Numbered from the stretch's first letter, positions 37,560-47,544 are shown. The stretch: DNA of 64,000 bases from Anaeroglomus sp964630775 (GCA_964630775.1 CAZVYY010000004.1:121693-185692); one strand, 5' to 3'. Translations and numbers: made by a program. Notes: generated from the sequence alone by a model not told the origin.

Positions 37560-38066
37560 GTGAGATGTCCATACTGCAAGGAAGACAAAGATAAGGTCAT
37601 AGACTCCCGTTCAAGTGACGGGGGGCGGATTATTCGCCGGCGGCGGCATTGCCTGGTATGCAAGCGACGATTTACCACCTATGAAAAAATCGGGGAAAGC
37701 GTCAAGTTGAGCGTCATTAAAAAAGACGGCACCCGGGTCCCCTATGAGCGAAGTAAAGTAATCTCAGGCCTGCAGAAGGCCTGCTATAAACGTCCGGTTT
37801 CGGCTGAGAAGATTCAGGAAATTGCCGACATTATCGAGGAAGATATCTTCCGCAACTTTGACAAGGAAGTGTCGTCACGGTTTCTCGGCGAATGTGCAAT
37901 GCGTCATTTACGATCGGTCGATAAGGTTGCTTATATTCGTTTTGCCAGTGTATATCGAGATTTTACCGACGCCGGCGCACTGATTGATGAAGTTCGCCAG
38001 GCCATCCTTGAGCCCGACATCCCTGAACAGCCCAGCTTATTCAGCGGCGTTCCTGAAGAAGAATAA
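37560..38066 (+). CDS. nrdR: transcriptional repressor NrdR
   Basis: NrdR represses ribonucleotide reductase genes according to the ATP/dATP balance. The 168 residues contain the N-terminal zinc ribbon (C3, C6, C31, C34; MRCPYC ... CLVCKRRFTTYEKI) and the ATP-cone domain (VIKKDGTRVPYERSKVISGLQKACYKRPVS). The start is GTG with AAGG just upstream. Downstream on the same strand is a second ATP-cone protein. No ribonucleotide reductase gene is in the window, so its targets are elsewhere besides its own promoter. Confidence 0.95.
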   Translation: MRCPYCKEDKDKVIDSRSSDGGRIIRRRRHCLVCKRRFTTYEKIGESVKLSVIKKDGTRVPYERSKVISGLQKACYKRPVSAEKIQEIADIIEEDIFRNFDKEVSSRFLGECAMRHLRSVDKVAYIRFASVYRDFTDAGALIDEVRQAILEPDIPEQPSLFSGVPEEE

Positions 38067-38194
38067 TGGTATAACCAGGTCTGATTGCGCAGGTCAGGCC
38101 CGGCGGCAAGGCAACAGCTCTCCGCTACGCAGCAGCCACGACGGATACGACGGTTCAGAATGCGGATGCCGCCCGAATTCATGGAGGATTATCT

Positions 38195-38746
38195 ATGAAA
38201 ATCGAAGTGCTGAAAGCCGATGGCACAGTCGAACCTTATCTGCATACGAAGGTGCTGGGGACCTTTCATAATGCCCTGTCGGCGGTTCAGGAGCACGACC
38301 TGACCGTTGTCGAGCAGATGGCCGAGGCGATTACATTCTATCTGTATCGTACGGAACATGCCGCGACGCTATCTTCCGACCAGATTCATCTGATGATTCA
38401 ATCGGTTCTGGCCTCCACGGGATTTGCCCATGCTGCGGATGCCTTGAATGAACATCGTCTGCAGCGCAAACTCCAGCGCAAACGGATTCAGGTGGTCAAG
38501 ATGGTTCCGGATTTTGGCGAGGATGAGCCGCATTATTCACCGTGGAACAAGGCGCAGATAGTCAGGGACCTGATGGAGCACAAAGGCATGGATCGTCTGA
38601 CGGCCCGGGCCATAGCCGGGGCGGTGGAAGAGAAGATTTTGAAAATGGGGGTGCTTCGCGTTCGCAGCAGCCTGGTGCGGGAACTTGTGATTGAAGATAC
38701 CGATGCTATTCTGCGTGCGGAAAAGCAATTACAGATGGTGTTGTAA
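38195..38746 (+). CDS. ATP-cone domain protein, nrdR partner
   Basis: The 183 residues open with an ATP-cone-like segment (IEVLKADGTVEPYLHTKVLGTFHNAL) and hold a second helical unit near the C-terminus (WNKAQIVRDLMEHKGMDRLTARAIAGAVEEKI ... LVRELVIEDTDAIL). ATP cones sense adenine nucleotides in ribonucleotide reductase and NrdR. There is no reductase catalytic domain and no zinc ribbon. It follows nrdR by 128 bp with GGAGG before the ATG, likely under the same NrdR-controlled promoter. A nucleotide-sensing accessory role is inferred. Confidence 0.75.
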   Translation: MKIEVLKADGTVEPYLHTKVLGTFHNALSAVQEHDLTVVEQMAEAITFYLYRTEHAATLSSDQIHLMIQSVLASTGFAHAADALNEHRLQRKLQRKRIQVVKMVPDFGEDEPHYSPWNKAQIVRDLMEHKGMDRLTARAIAGAVEEKILKMGVLRVRSSLVRELVIEDTDAILRAEKQLQMVL

Positions 38747-38787
38747 CTTTCGCGGCAGCAGGGGGTTACTGCTTAACGAAACAGTTG

Positions 38788-39402
38788 TTATTTGACCGGG
38801 AAATACGTTCCCAGCCCGACCATCAGCATCCGGACGCCAATTGCGGCCAGAAAGACCAGCATCACCTTGGACACTGCGGTAATAACCAGCCTGCCGACCA
38901 GCCGATTGATTTGCTCGACATAATACATCACCACACGAAACAGAATCAGCACCACTGCCACGGCGATCATTGCCGCCAGCGGCCCCTGTTGCGGATTTTT
39001 CCAAATCATCAGTGTTGTGACAATCGCACCGGGTCCAGCCAGCAGGGGGCAGCCCAGCGGCACACAGCCGACCTCATCGGCGGACAGGGTTTCATCGGCG
39101 GTCTTGGGGCGACGCTGTGAGCCGAAAACCAGGTCATCAATCGCCATAATCACCAGCAGAATGCCGCCGGCGATCTGCAAGTCTGCAATCTGTATCCCGA
39201 ATATCCTGTGCAGGACGACATCGCCGGTAAATGAAAACAACAGCAGGATTCCCATCGCTACAGCAACCGAAATGGTAAAGGCCCGCTGACGTTTTTCCTG
39301 CGGTACCCCGCTTGTAACGCTCAGAAAGACCGGAATATTCCCAATAGGATCCACAATTACAAACAGGGCGATAATTGCTTCCAATAGGTGCAGCAGGTCC
39401 AT
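38788..39402 (-). CDS. MarC-family integral membrane protein
   Basis: The 204-residue protein shows the MarC family start LLEAIIALFVIVDPIGNIPVFLSVT, the motif LQIAGGILLVIMAIDDLVFG and the block VPLGCPLLAGPGAIVTTLM. About six membrane helices are expected in the inner membrane. The physiological role of the family is unclear; the older antibiotic-resistance link was withdrawn. It is convergent with the ATP-cone gene. Confidence 0.92.
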   Translation of the reverse strand: MDLLHLLEAIIALFVIVDPIGNIPVFLSVTSGVPQEKRQRAFTISVAVAMGILLLFSFTGDVVLHRIFGIQIADLQIAGGILLVIMAIDDLVFGSQRRPKTADETLSADEVGCVPLGCPLLAGPGAIVTTLMIWKNPQQGPLAAMIAVAVVLILFRVVMYYVEQINRLVGRLVITAVSKVMLVFLAAIGVRMLMVGLGTYFPVK

Positions 39403-39432
39403 ATTATTTTCCTATGAATCAGCATAAAGAAA

Positions 39433-39816
39433 TTAATCCGTCTTTTTGGTTTCCGCGGATGCCGCAGGCTCGACAGGTTTGGCGGAGGCAGCAGGGGGAG
39501 CCACTTCGGCGGGCTTCATGGCGACAACCTTGGCCGACAGTTCATCCAGTTTCTTTTCGATGCGGTCCAGCCGAACCAGAATATCGCGGTTATTGGCGGT
39601 CATCCCGTTAAGCTGATTCTGCACCAGCGACAGGTATTGGTCGCTGAGCCGCTCATAGGCCTCGATCATCCGCTGGGTGTCGCTTTTGACCGCCGGCACG
39701 GTCACTTCATATTCACGGGTGGTGCCACGTTCGGCAATTGTGGATGCAATAAATACAAAACCAACCAGCAGGGCACCGATTCCCGCGATTATCAGACGAT
39801 GTTTCCGGCTTTTCAT
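39433..39816 (-). CDS. small membrane-anchored coiled-coil protein
   Basis: A 127-residue protein with one N-terminal hydrophobic helix (LIIAGIGALLVGFVFIAS), a helical coiled-coil-like stretch (NRDILVRLDRIEKKLDELSAKVVAM) and an alanine/proline/lysine tail. No family recognised. It lies 30 bp upstream of marC on the same strand and is divergent from addB. Confidence 0.6.
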   Translation of the reverse strand: MKSRKHRLIIAGIGALLVGFVFIASTIAERGTTREYEVTVPAVKSDTQRMIEAYERLSDQYLSLVQNQLNGMTANNRDILVRLDRIEKKLDELSAKVVAMKPAEVAPPAASAKPVEPAASAETKKTD

Positions 39817-39955
39817 AGGTCAATTCCTCGCAAATGCGTAAATTTGGCTTTGATTCCTCATTATATCGGCTGAAAAACCCACCCACCACAAGAAATTATG
39901 GACTGTTGAAAACAACAACGCTCTGTGGTACAAACAGGCTCAGGAGTACGACAGC

Positions 39956-42900
39956 ATGGCGATACAATTTATCCTCGGTACAAGCGGTTCCGGCAAGACA
40001 CGATGGTGCATTGATGCCATCGCGGGGGCTTTGCGTCACCCCGACGACCGGCCGCTGGTGTTTCTGGTGCCCGAACAGGCGACATTTCAGGTGGAGCGGG
40101 CGATTTTGTCCTGTTCGGGTATTGCCGGGTACAATCGGCTTAATGTCCTGTCATTTAACCGCCTGCAATTCTGGCTGTGCAAAACCGATGCTTCCGGGGA
40201 GTTGTCCACGCTGGGCCGGCAGATGCTGGTGCGACAGGCCCTGTCGGTATGCTCCGGGCGACTGACCCTGCTTGGGGACAGTGCCGCTTCGGCGGGTATG
40301 GCGGCAGCGACGGCGGAGCTGATTGGCCGGCTGCACGAAGACAACTGCGACCCGGATTACCTGGCCGAGGTCGCCCGACGGATGCTGGAGAAAGACCCCG
40401 CCAGCCTGAGCGGGCGAAAATTCGCCGATATCGCTGCGGTGTTCAAAACCTATACCGAGCTGCTGAACAGGCCGGAGTGCGATTTCATCAATCCCGATGC
40501 GGTGCTGACTCACGCGAGGGTACTGGTTAAAGATGCGCCATTTTTAAATCATGCCCGGCTGTGGGTCGATGGCTTTTCGGGCTTTACCCTCCAGCAGCGC
40601 GATGTCCTGTTTGAGATGCTGTCGGTCTGTTCGGAGGCATCGATTGCGTTGTGTCTTGATCCGCAGGCGTTTGATTTGAATCTGACCGACGCCGAACAGC
40701 TTGATCCGTCGTCGCTGTTTGCCCCGACCGAGCGAACGTATGTGGATTTGCTGACGATTCTCCGTCATCAGAAGATGCCGATGAGCGAGCCGGTCACGCT
40801 GACACAGCATCCACGTTTTAAGATGGCTCCGGCCCTGGCACAGATCGAAAAACAATATTTTGCTGTCGGCTCTCCGCAGCCTGTCAGCAGTGGGGGGGCG
40901 GTGGAACTTTGCGGCTGCAGCGATGCGAGGGCGGAGGCATTCTTGGCTGCCGGTACGATTCGGCGGCTCGTGCGGGAAGGCCGGTATCGTTATCGTGACC
41001 TGGCCGTGATTGTCCCGCAGATGGATTTGTATGCCCATTACCTCACGGCGGCGTTTGAACAATATCAGATTCCGTTTTTTCTGGATCGTCCGCAGACACT
41101 GCGGCACCATCCGCTGATGGAATTACTGACGGCGGCCTTGACGGCGATTCAGGAGGATTTTGCCGCGCCGCGAATGACGGCCCTGTTGAAGACCGAACTG
41201 AACGGCCTGGATTTTCGCGACGCCGACCTGCTCGATAATGCATGCCGGGCGTTCGGGATTGGCCCTGCGGACTGGCTGTCGGAAAAACCGTGGGAATTCG
41301 GGAATAATGACTCCCTGATTGATGCTCCGCGGATTCATGCGATACGAAAGCAGTTGTTCGACCCGCTGGGCCGACTGTCGCAGCAGTTGGCCGGCACGAT
41401 TTCCGCGGCGCAATGCTGTCAGGCGGTGTATGATTATCTCGAATCGCTGCATGTCCGGCAATGGCTGACCTGCCAGGCGCAGGATGATCCGCAGGATACC
41501 GCCGCCCATCGTCGCGTGTGGAAAAAACTCCATGAGGTGTTCGACGAACTGCAGCGGATTTTTGCCGGGCTGGTTCTGCCAGCCAAAGAATGGCTGGCCA
41601 TCCTGCTGGAGGCCCTTGCCGCGCTGACGCTCAAGCAGATTCCCGCCACATTGGATCAGGTGCTCATCGGCTCCATCGAGCGCAGCCGTCACCCCGATAT
41701 TAAAGTTGCATTTCTCATCGGCGCCACCGGCAAGCTGTTTCCGATGCCGCTTGCGGCCGATGCCATTCTGACCGAGCAGGATGCCAGAGCCGCCGCCAGA
41801 GAAGACCTGCATCTGACTCAGCGAACCGAACAGGCTCTTGAAGCCCGGCGTTACCTGGCGTATATCGCCCTGACCCGTGCCTCGGACAAGCTGTATATCA
41901 CCTATCCGCTGCTGGATGAAAACGCCTCGCCGAATACCCCCTGGCCGGGATTGCAACGATTGTATTCACTGTTTACCGATGTACGGGTGCAATACGGCGG
42001 CGCGCAAGACCCATCGGCCCTGTTGAAAGAATCGCCCGCTGCGATGACGCAATGGTTGTGTGCCGCACTGGGTGCCGACAGCAGCCAGAACGATGCAGCC
42101 AAAGACCAATGCCGCGATGTGCTTTCGTTGTGTAAATTCGCCGACCAGCCCGTTCTGCAAAAAATGGCCGCCGAGGTGGAGTACGCCCTGGCGTTTCGCA
42201 ATGCTGCTGAACTGGATCCGGCCATTGCAAAGACCTTGTTTACCTGGCCGATGACCGCTTCGGAAACACGACTGACGACCTTTGCGGCCTGCCCCTATAA
42301 GCATTTTGCACGCTATGTCCTGAATCTCAAAAAGCGCGACCTGCTGCGGCTGGAGCCGGTGGATATCGGCGAATTTTATCACGACATATTGCAGCGATTG
42401 TTTTCGAATCTGCATGCCGACGGTTTGGACTGGACGACCGTCTCGACCGAGGACCTCTTGAATCGCTGCCGTCGCATCGCCGCTGCGATCCTGTCTGAAG
42501 ACATCAAACTGTCTGCCTTTGTCCGTCAGAGCCGTCACAATGCTTATATTATGCATCAGGCGACTCAGCGGCTGTGCTATGTCCTGCCGGCGATGGCGGC
42601 GATGAGTGCGGCAGGGCGGTTCCGGCAATGCCTGGCTGAGCAGACCTTCGGCAAAGACAGTCCGGTTGCGATCCAAGTTGAGCCGGGCAAAACACTCCAT
42701 CTGCATGGACGCATCGACCGTGTGGACTGGGTCGAGGTCAAAGGCATTCCCACGGGCATTGTCCTGGATTACAAAACCTCACCCCAGCGGATGAAATGGA
42801 ACGAATTTGCTCATGGTCTCGATTTGCAGTTGGCCGTCTATCTTCTGGCCATGCGTCATCTGACCGTAAACGGCAAGCCCATCGTGAAAGCGGCAGGGGC

Positions 42901-43363
42901 CTTTTATCTGCCGATTGAGACTCCATATCTGCCCGCGAAATTTGAACCGACAGACGACCAGTCGGTTGCACCCGTGCTCAAAGCGCGCGGGATCTTCGAT
43001 GCAGCGATCGCCTATGATCTGGATACGTCGGTCGGGGAAGAAAATCGCCGCAGCCGCTACTTCGGATTTTTACTCAAGGAAGGCGAACCGCTCGGCGATT
43101 ATGGCCGCAGCGATGTCGTCACTTCCGACGCATATTCCGCCGTGCTGGCCTTTGCTGAACAGACTCTCGCCCGTCTGGCGCAGGGCATTGCCTCCGGCGA
43201 CATCCGCACTTATCCCTATCGGCTTGGTACGCAAAGCCCCTGCTCGCATTGCGATTACCGAAGCGTATGCAAATTCGACTGGCAATTAAATGATTACAAT
43301 ATTCTGCCGTCCATCAGTAAGACCGAATTGCTGAACACGCTGACCAAAGGAGCTTCGCAATGA
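39956..43363 (+). CDS. addB: AddB, helicase-nuclease subunit B
   Basis: AddAB (RexAB) resects DNA double-strand ends for recombination repair, the role of RecBCD elsewhere. The 1135 residues start with a degenerate helicase domain whose Walker A is LGTSGSGKTR (7-16). Near residue 775 comes FAACPYKHFARYVLNLKKRD, the first cysteine of the iron-sulfur cluster. The nuclease core is in VLDYKTSP ... LDLQLAVYLLAMR, and the last cysteines are in SPCSHCDYRSVCKFD. AGGAG precedes the ATG. The stop overlaps the addA start by 4 bp (ATGA). Confidence 0.93.
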   Translation: MAIQFILGTSGSGKTRWCIDAIAGALRHPDDRPLVFLVPEQATFQVERAILSCSGIAGYNRLNVLSFNRLQFWLCKTDASGELSTLGRQMLVRQALSVCSGRLTLLGDSAASAGMAAATAELIGRLHEDNCDPDYLAEVARRMLEKDPASLSGRKFADIAAVFKTYTELLNRPECDFINPDAVLTHARVLVKDAPFLNHARLWVDGFSGFTLQQRDVLFEMLSVCSEASIALCLDPQAFDLNLTDAEQLDPSSLFAPTERTYVDLLTILRHQKMPMSEPVTLTQHPRFKMAPALAQIEKQYFAVGSPQPVSSGGAVELCGCSDARAEAFLAAGTIRRLVREGRYRYRDLAVIVPQMDLYAHYLTAAFEQYQIPFFLDRPQTLRHHPLMELLTAALTAIQEDFAAPRMTALLKTELNGLDFRDADLLDNACRAFGIGPADWLSEKPWEFGNNDSLIDAPRIHAIRKQLFDPLGRLSQQLAGTISAAQCCQAVYDYLESLHVRQWLTCQAQDDPQDTAAHRRVWKKLHEVFDELQRIFAGLVLPAKEWLAILLEALAALTLKQIPATLDQVLIGSIERSRHPDIKVAFLIGATGKLFPMPLAADAILTEQDARAAAREDLHLTQRTEQALEARRYLAYIALTRASDKLYITYPLLDENASPNTPWPGLQRLYSLFTDVRVQYGGAQDPSALLKESPAAMTQWLCAALGADSSQNDAAKDQCRDVLSLCKFADQPVLQKMAAEVEYALAFRNAAELDPAIAKTLFTWPMTASETRLTTFAACPYKHFARYVLNLKKRDLLRLEPVDIGEFYHDILQRLFSNLHADGLDWTTVSTEDLLNRCRRIAAAILSEDIKLSAFVRQSRHNAYIMHQATQRLCYVLPAMAAMSAAGRFRQCLAEQTFGKDSPVAIQVEPGKTLHLHGRIDRVDWVEVKGIPTGIVLDYKTSPQRMKWNEFAHGLDLQLAVYLLAMRHLTVNGKPIVKAAGAFYLPIETPYLPAKFEPTDDQSVAPVLKARGIFDAAIAYDLDTSVGEENRRSRYFGFLLKEGEPLGDYGRSDVVTSDAYSAVLAFAEQTLARLAQGIASGDIRTYPYRLGTQSPCSHCDYRSVCKFDWQLNDYNILPSISKTELLNTLTKGASQ

Positions 43364-46300
43364 CGGCGCCGAAATGGACATCCCCGCAAAAGCGGGCCAT
43401 CGAGACGATTGGCCGCGATGTGCTGGTTACCGCCTCGGCGGGTACGGGCAAGACTGCCGTCCTGAGCCAGCGCTGTGTCGAGCGGATTTGCGACCCGACG
43501 CATCCCGTCGATGCCGACCGGCTGCTGGTGCTGACCTTTACCGAAGCTGCTGCCGAAGAAATGAAAACCCGCATCGCCGAAAAACTGTCCGCCGCCTTTG
43601 AAAACGAAGGCTCCGGCCGCCTGCGTCGCCAGCTTGTCCTGCTGGATGCGGCTTATATCGGCACTATTCACGGCTTCTGCAAACGCATCCTGACCGAATA
43701 TTTCTATCTGTCGGGCCTGGACCCGCGATTCGGTATCCTCGACCCCGACCAGCGTGACATCATCCGCGTCGAGTCGATGAACGAAGCCCTTGAGCTGGCC
43801 TGGAACGATGAATCGCTGGCCGTCCCATTACAGGCGCTATTTGATGGCCGCAATCTGCGCAATGCCAATTCCTCTTTACCGGCCTCGCTGCTGTGGGGGG
43901 CCAATTATCTGGACAGCCTGCCCAGCCGGGAGGCATTTTATCAATCCGCCCTCAAGGCCGTCAGCGATGATCCGGCCAGTCGGCAGGCCATGGATAAGAT
44001 GATGTGCGAGGGTCTGAGCCGCCATCTCCAGACAGCTCTCGACCGGCTGTACGAAGCTCAGCGGCGCGACCACCTGCTTACCGGCGGCCAGTATCTGTCC
44101 GATTATATCAACCTGATTCTCAGCCAGCTTCATCCCTGCCTGATGGATTTAAAGCACGGCAAGCTCGCTTCCGCCGCCACGGCACTGTGCCAGGCGGACT
44201 TTGGACGCATGCCGTCCCTGAGCAAAAAACTCGATGTGGATAAAACTGCCGCCGAAAAAATCAAAAACGAAGTCACCCAGGGCCGCGATGCCATCAAAAA
44301 ACTCAAAGACCTCGTATTCGTGCATCCGGACTATATCGCCGCCATCGCTCCGCAGATTCAATCACAGACCCAGGCCTGTATTGCCCTGCTGCGACGGTTC
44401 GATAGCCGTTACACCCGCCGCAAGCAGGCCCTCAACGTGCTGGATTTCGCCGACCTCGAACACCAGATGCTGTTGCTGCTGCAATCCCAGCCGGTTGTCG
44501 GCCAGAAACTCCGCGAACGCTTCGAATACGTCTTCATCGATGAATATCAGGATATCAACAGCGTCCAGCGCGAAATCCTCGGGCAGGTCAGCCGCCCCGG
44601 CAATCTGTTTGTTGTCGGCGATGTCAAACAGAGCATCTACGCTTTCCGCCAGAGCTGTCCTGAAATATTCTTGGAACAGCTTGCCGCCGCCGTGGACGAT
44701 CCCGATGCCGCAGTCGATAAGCCGTTGCGAGTGGATATGAATCACAATTTCCGTTCACGACAGGAGGTGCTGACCTTTGCCAACCGCGTCTTCGGACGCA
44801 TTATGACTCAGGCCGTTGCCGGGCTGGATTATGACAAACGTTCGGAATTGATTGCCGGCCTGAACTATCCCCCACTGGAAGAAACCTCCGCCAATCGGGT
44901 CGTCGAGCTGCATCTGCTGGATGAAGATAATCCCGAAGATCAGAAATCCCAGGATGAGGACGCCCAGGAAGACTCTGAATCCGATGAAAACGAGGACAGC
45001 ATCGACACCGTCACTGCCGTTCAGCGGCAGGCCGCAATGATTGCCCGCCGTATCCGCCAGATTGTCGGTGCCGATTCCGGCCGTCCGGAATTTCAGGTGT
45101 ACGATAAATCCAGCGGAACCCTGCGCGATGTCCGCTACAGCGACATCGTGATTCTCATGCGGGCCTTGTCGCATCGCGCCTCGGAATATGTTGAACTGCT
45201 GCGGCTGGCCGGCATCCCCGTCAGCTCGCAGAATCAATGCGGCTATTTCGCGGCCACCGAAGTCGCCGACTGCATCGCCCTGTTCAAAACACTCGACAAC
45301 CCCCTGCAGGATATCGAGCTGGCCGCCGTGCTTCGCAGTGCCCTGTTTCGCTTTACGGATTCGGAACTGGCCGCGATGCGATTGTTTGCCAATCAGAAAA
45401 AACACAACGACGCCTGCTTTTATGATGTCGTAACGGGTTATTCGCAGGACGGTCCCCAAGCTGCACTGCGTCAAAAAGCCGCTGAATCTCTCAGTACGCT
45501 CGAATCCTGGCGGAGGCAATCACGCCGAACGCCACTGTCGGAATTGCTCTGGCGGATTTATGAAACGACATCTCTGCTGGCATTTGTGTCAGCATTGCCC
45601 AATGGCAGGCAGCGTCGAGCCAATCTCCTCAAGCTGCATGACCGCGCCATTCAGTATGAGTCCTTCGCCGACCCCGGTCAGGGCCGCAGCGTCTCGGGCT
45701 TTGCGGCATTTCTTGAAAAACTACTCGAGCAGGAAACTGACTGGGCCCCGGCCCAGCCCGACAATTTCGCCGAAAATGCCGTGCGGATTATGAGCGTCCA
45801 CAAAAGCAAGGGCCTGGAGTTTCCCGTCGTCATTCTGGCCGAACTCAACTGGCCCATGCGAAAACAGGACTCCTCCGGACCCTGCATGGTCAATGCAGCG
45901 ATGCTCGGACTGGAATTGCTCGACCCGCAGCGGGGCCTGCGATTAACCACCCCGGCCCACCAGCTCATTCGTCTGGAAAAACAGCGTGCCAATCTTGCCG
46001 AAGAAATGCGTATCCTGTACGTGGCGATGACCCGCGCCCGTGACCGCCTTATCCTGACCGCCTCGACCAAGCTGTCCCGCTGTCAGGATCGCATCGAACG
46101 CAGCCGCGAATTTGAGGTACTGCCCGAATGGGAACTGCTTGGCGCGACCAGTCATCTCGACTGGCTGCTGGCCGCACTGGCCCAATCCGATGCACTCCGC
46201 ACCGTGTGCTCTGCCGGGCAATCGACTTGTGCTCAGGACGAACTGTTCTCCGTCTCCAGTCATGACAAGACTCAACTGAATCAGCTTAGCGACTCGATCC

Positions 46301-47115
46301 GCCGGCACAAGCAGCTCCGCGACCGCCGTTATACGCCCGTCACCGGCCAATGCTCCAATCCGCAAAACCGTCAGCTTTTCGAACAGGCCGTCAGGCTGCT
46401 GAACTGGCAATATCCGGACGACTCGCTGACCCGCCTGCCGGGCAAATTTTCCGTCACGAGCCTGACCCACCGGGATGATGAGTTTTCACGTCCGCAATCA
46501 GACGAAACCTTTACCCTGCCCCAGCCTCGAACGACGGCTTCTGACGGCCGGGCGGAAGCGATGGCTCGCGGCCACGCCACCCACCTGGTCTTCCAGCATC
46601 TTCCGCTGACCTCGCTGCCGGATCGGGCAGTGGTCCAGCTAACCATAGAAAAACTGGTCAAATCCGGCCAGTTGACCCTCGCCCAGTCTCACTCTATTGA
46701 TATCGATACGATAATATCTTTCTTCCAGACCCCGATCGGGGACTTGGCAATCCAAAATGCCGAACAAATTTATCGAGAATGGCCGTTCACGATGGCTCTT
46801 CCGGTATCGGAACTTGGGCTTGTCTCCTCCGAGGATTTCGTCGTTGTCCAGGGCGTGATCGATTTATTGATTCCCACAGACAAAGGCTTGGTCCTGGTTG
46901 ACTTTAAGACCGATAAAATCAATGATAATAAGATTGAAAGCAGGGCTGCTCGTTATCAGCCCCAGCTTGCCCTCTATGCCCGTGCCGCCCAAACCATTTT
47001 AAAAATTCCCGCTGCTGCCGGGTATTTATACTTTTTACATCCGCGAGTCCTCCAGCCGGTCGAAATCTCACATTTGAATTTAAACTCTGCATTATTATCA
47101 GACAAAGCCTCTTAG
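43360..47115 (+). CDS. addA: AddA, helicase-nuclease subunit A
   Basis: The 1251-residue UvrD-type helicase with a C-terminal nuclease is the partner of AddB. Visible motifs: Q-motif-like WTSPQKRAIE, Walker A VTASAGTGKTAVL, LLVLTFTEAAAEEMKTRI, YVFIDEYQDINSVQREIL, FVVGDVKQSIYAFRQSCPE, IMSVHKSKGLEFPVVILAEL, ILYVAMTRARDRLIL, and the C-terminal nuclease block LVLVDFKTDKI ... YQPQLALYARA. An acidic stretch (DNPEDQKSQDEDAQEDSESDE) is inserted in the middle. The overlap with addB implies coupled translation. Confidence 0.95.
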   Translation: MTAPKWTSPQKRAIETIGRDVLVTASAGTGKTAVLSQRCVERICDPTHPVDADRLLVLTFTEAAAEEMKTRIAEKLSAAFENEGSGRLRRQLVLLDAAYIGTIHGFCKRILTEYFYLSGLDPRFGILDPDQRDIIRVESMNEALELAWNDESLAVPLQALFDGRNLRNANSSLPASLLWGANYLDSLPSREAFYQSALKAVSDDPASRQAMDKMMCEGLSRHLQTALDRLYEAQRRDHLLTGGQYLSDYINLILSQLHPCLMDLKHGKLASAATALCQADFGRMPSLSKKLDVDKTAAEKIKNEVTQGRDAIKKLKDLVFVHPDYIAAIAPQIQSQTQACIALLRRFDSRYTRRKQALNVLDFADLEHQMLLLLQSQPVVGQKLRERFEYVFIDEYQDINSVQREILGQVSRPGNLFVVGDVKQSIYAFRQSCPEIFLEQLAAAVDDPDAAVDKPLRVDMNHNFRSRQEVLTFANRVFGRIMTQAVAGLDYDKRSELIAGLNYPPLEETSANRVVELHLLDEDNPEDQKSQDEDAQEDSESDENEDSIDTVTAVQRQAAMIARRIRQIVGADSGRPEFQVYDKSSGTLRDVRYSDIVILMRALSHRASEYVELLRLAGIPVSSQNQCGYFAATEVADCIALFKTLDNPLQDIELAAVLRSALFRFTDSELAAMRLFANQKKHNDACFYDVVTGYSQDGPQAALRQKAAESLSTLESWRRQSRRTPLSELLWRIYETTSLLAFVSALPNGRQRRANLLKLHDRAIQYESFADPGQGRSVSGFAAFLEKLLEQETDWAPAQPDNFAENAVRIMSVHKSKGLEFPVVILAELNWPMRKQDSSGPCMVNAAMLGLELLDPQRGLRLTTPAHQLIRLEKQRANLAEEMRILYVAMTRARDRLILTASTKLSRCQDRIERSREFEVLPEWELLGATSHLDWLLAALAQSDALRTVCSAGQSTCAQDELFSVSSHDKTQLNQLSDSIRRHKQLRDRRYTPVTGQCSNPQNRQLFEQAVRLLNWQYPDDSLTRLPGKFSVTSLTHRDDEFSRPQSDETFTLPQPRTTASDGRAEAMARGHATHLVFQHLPLTSLPDRAVVQLTIEKLVKSGQLTLAQSHSIDIDTIISFFQTPIGDLAIQNAEQIYREWPFTMALPVSELGLVSSEDFVVVQGVIDLLIPTDKGLVLVDFKTDKINDNKIESRAARYQPQLALYARAAQTILKIPAAAGYLYFLHPRVLQPVEISHLNLNSALLSDKAS

Positions 47116-47228
47116 CATCCTCTTTTCAACTTGTGTGCAGAAGGCTTTTCTATCAGGTTGTTTATTGGTATTATATTTTTATTAACTGTTTCCACATAAA
47201 GACTTATATCTCATTTTTCAGATTCGCC

Positions 47229-47257
47229 TTGAACCAAAACTCACGATTGTTTATAAT
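47229..47257 (+). promoter_or_regulatory. strong promoter of a small transcription unit
   Basis: TTGAAC and a perfect TATAAT separated by 17 bp, 76 bp before the ATG of a 31-codon ORF. With the terminator at 47471 it delimits a transcript of about 230 nt. Confidence 0.7.
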
Positions 47258-47332
47258 TACCCTTGTGATGAATGACATGGCTTCGGCTATGGGGGGTGCG
47301 AAAAGAACAACAAGTTAATTGAGGGGATTACA

Positions 47333-47428
47333 ATGAATCGCTTCTACAACAAAATTTGGTTGCCTTTCGTCGAACCGAAAAAACGGATTTTCCTGCTTGC
47401 TCTTGCTGCGTACATTGCCCTGTGTTAA
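47333..47428 (+). CDS. 31-residue membrane peptide
   Basis: ATG at 47333 follows GAGGGG by 7 nt. The product has a basic N-terminal half (MNRFYNKIWLPF, then EPKKR) and a hydrophobic C-terminal helix (IFLLALAAYIALC). It has its own promoter (47229) and terminator (47471), so it is likely expressed. No family was recognised; small membrane regulators, toxins of type I modules or a leader peptide are all possible. A 16-codon ORF without a clear ribosome site ends shortly before it. Confidence 0.5.
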   Translation: MNRFYNKIWLPFVEPKKRIFLLALAAYIALC

Positions 47429-47470
47429 TTGTGTGACTCCTAAGACACCTTGTTAGTGGAGGACGAAACG

Positions 47471-47497
47471 AAGGCCGACTCAACCTCGGCCTTTTTT
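47471..47497 (+). terminator. terminator of the small transcription unit
   Basis: An 8-bp stem AAGGCCGA / TCGGCCTT with a 7-nt loop, followed by TTTT. It lies 43 bp after the stop of the 31-codon ORF. Confidence 0.82.
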
Positions 47498-47515
47498 ATT
47501 GCGCACTTTGATTGC

Positions 47516-47544
47516 TTGACATCCCCGCCCTTTGGCTTTACCCT
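47516..47544 (+). promoter_or_regulatory. candidate promoter of hldD
   Basis: A perfect TTGACA followed after 17 bp by TACCCT, a weak -10. It lies between the preceding terminator and the hldD start. Confidence 0.45.

Noticed and set aside
38067..38194. Possible riboswitch between nrdR and the ATP-cone gene
   Set aside because: The spacer is GC-rich and could fold, but no known aptamer consensus was recognised.
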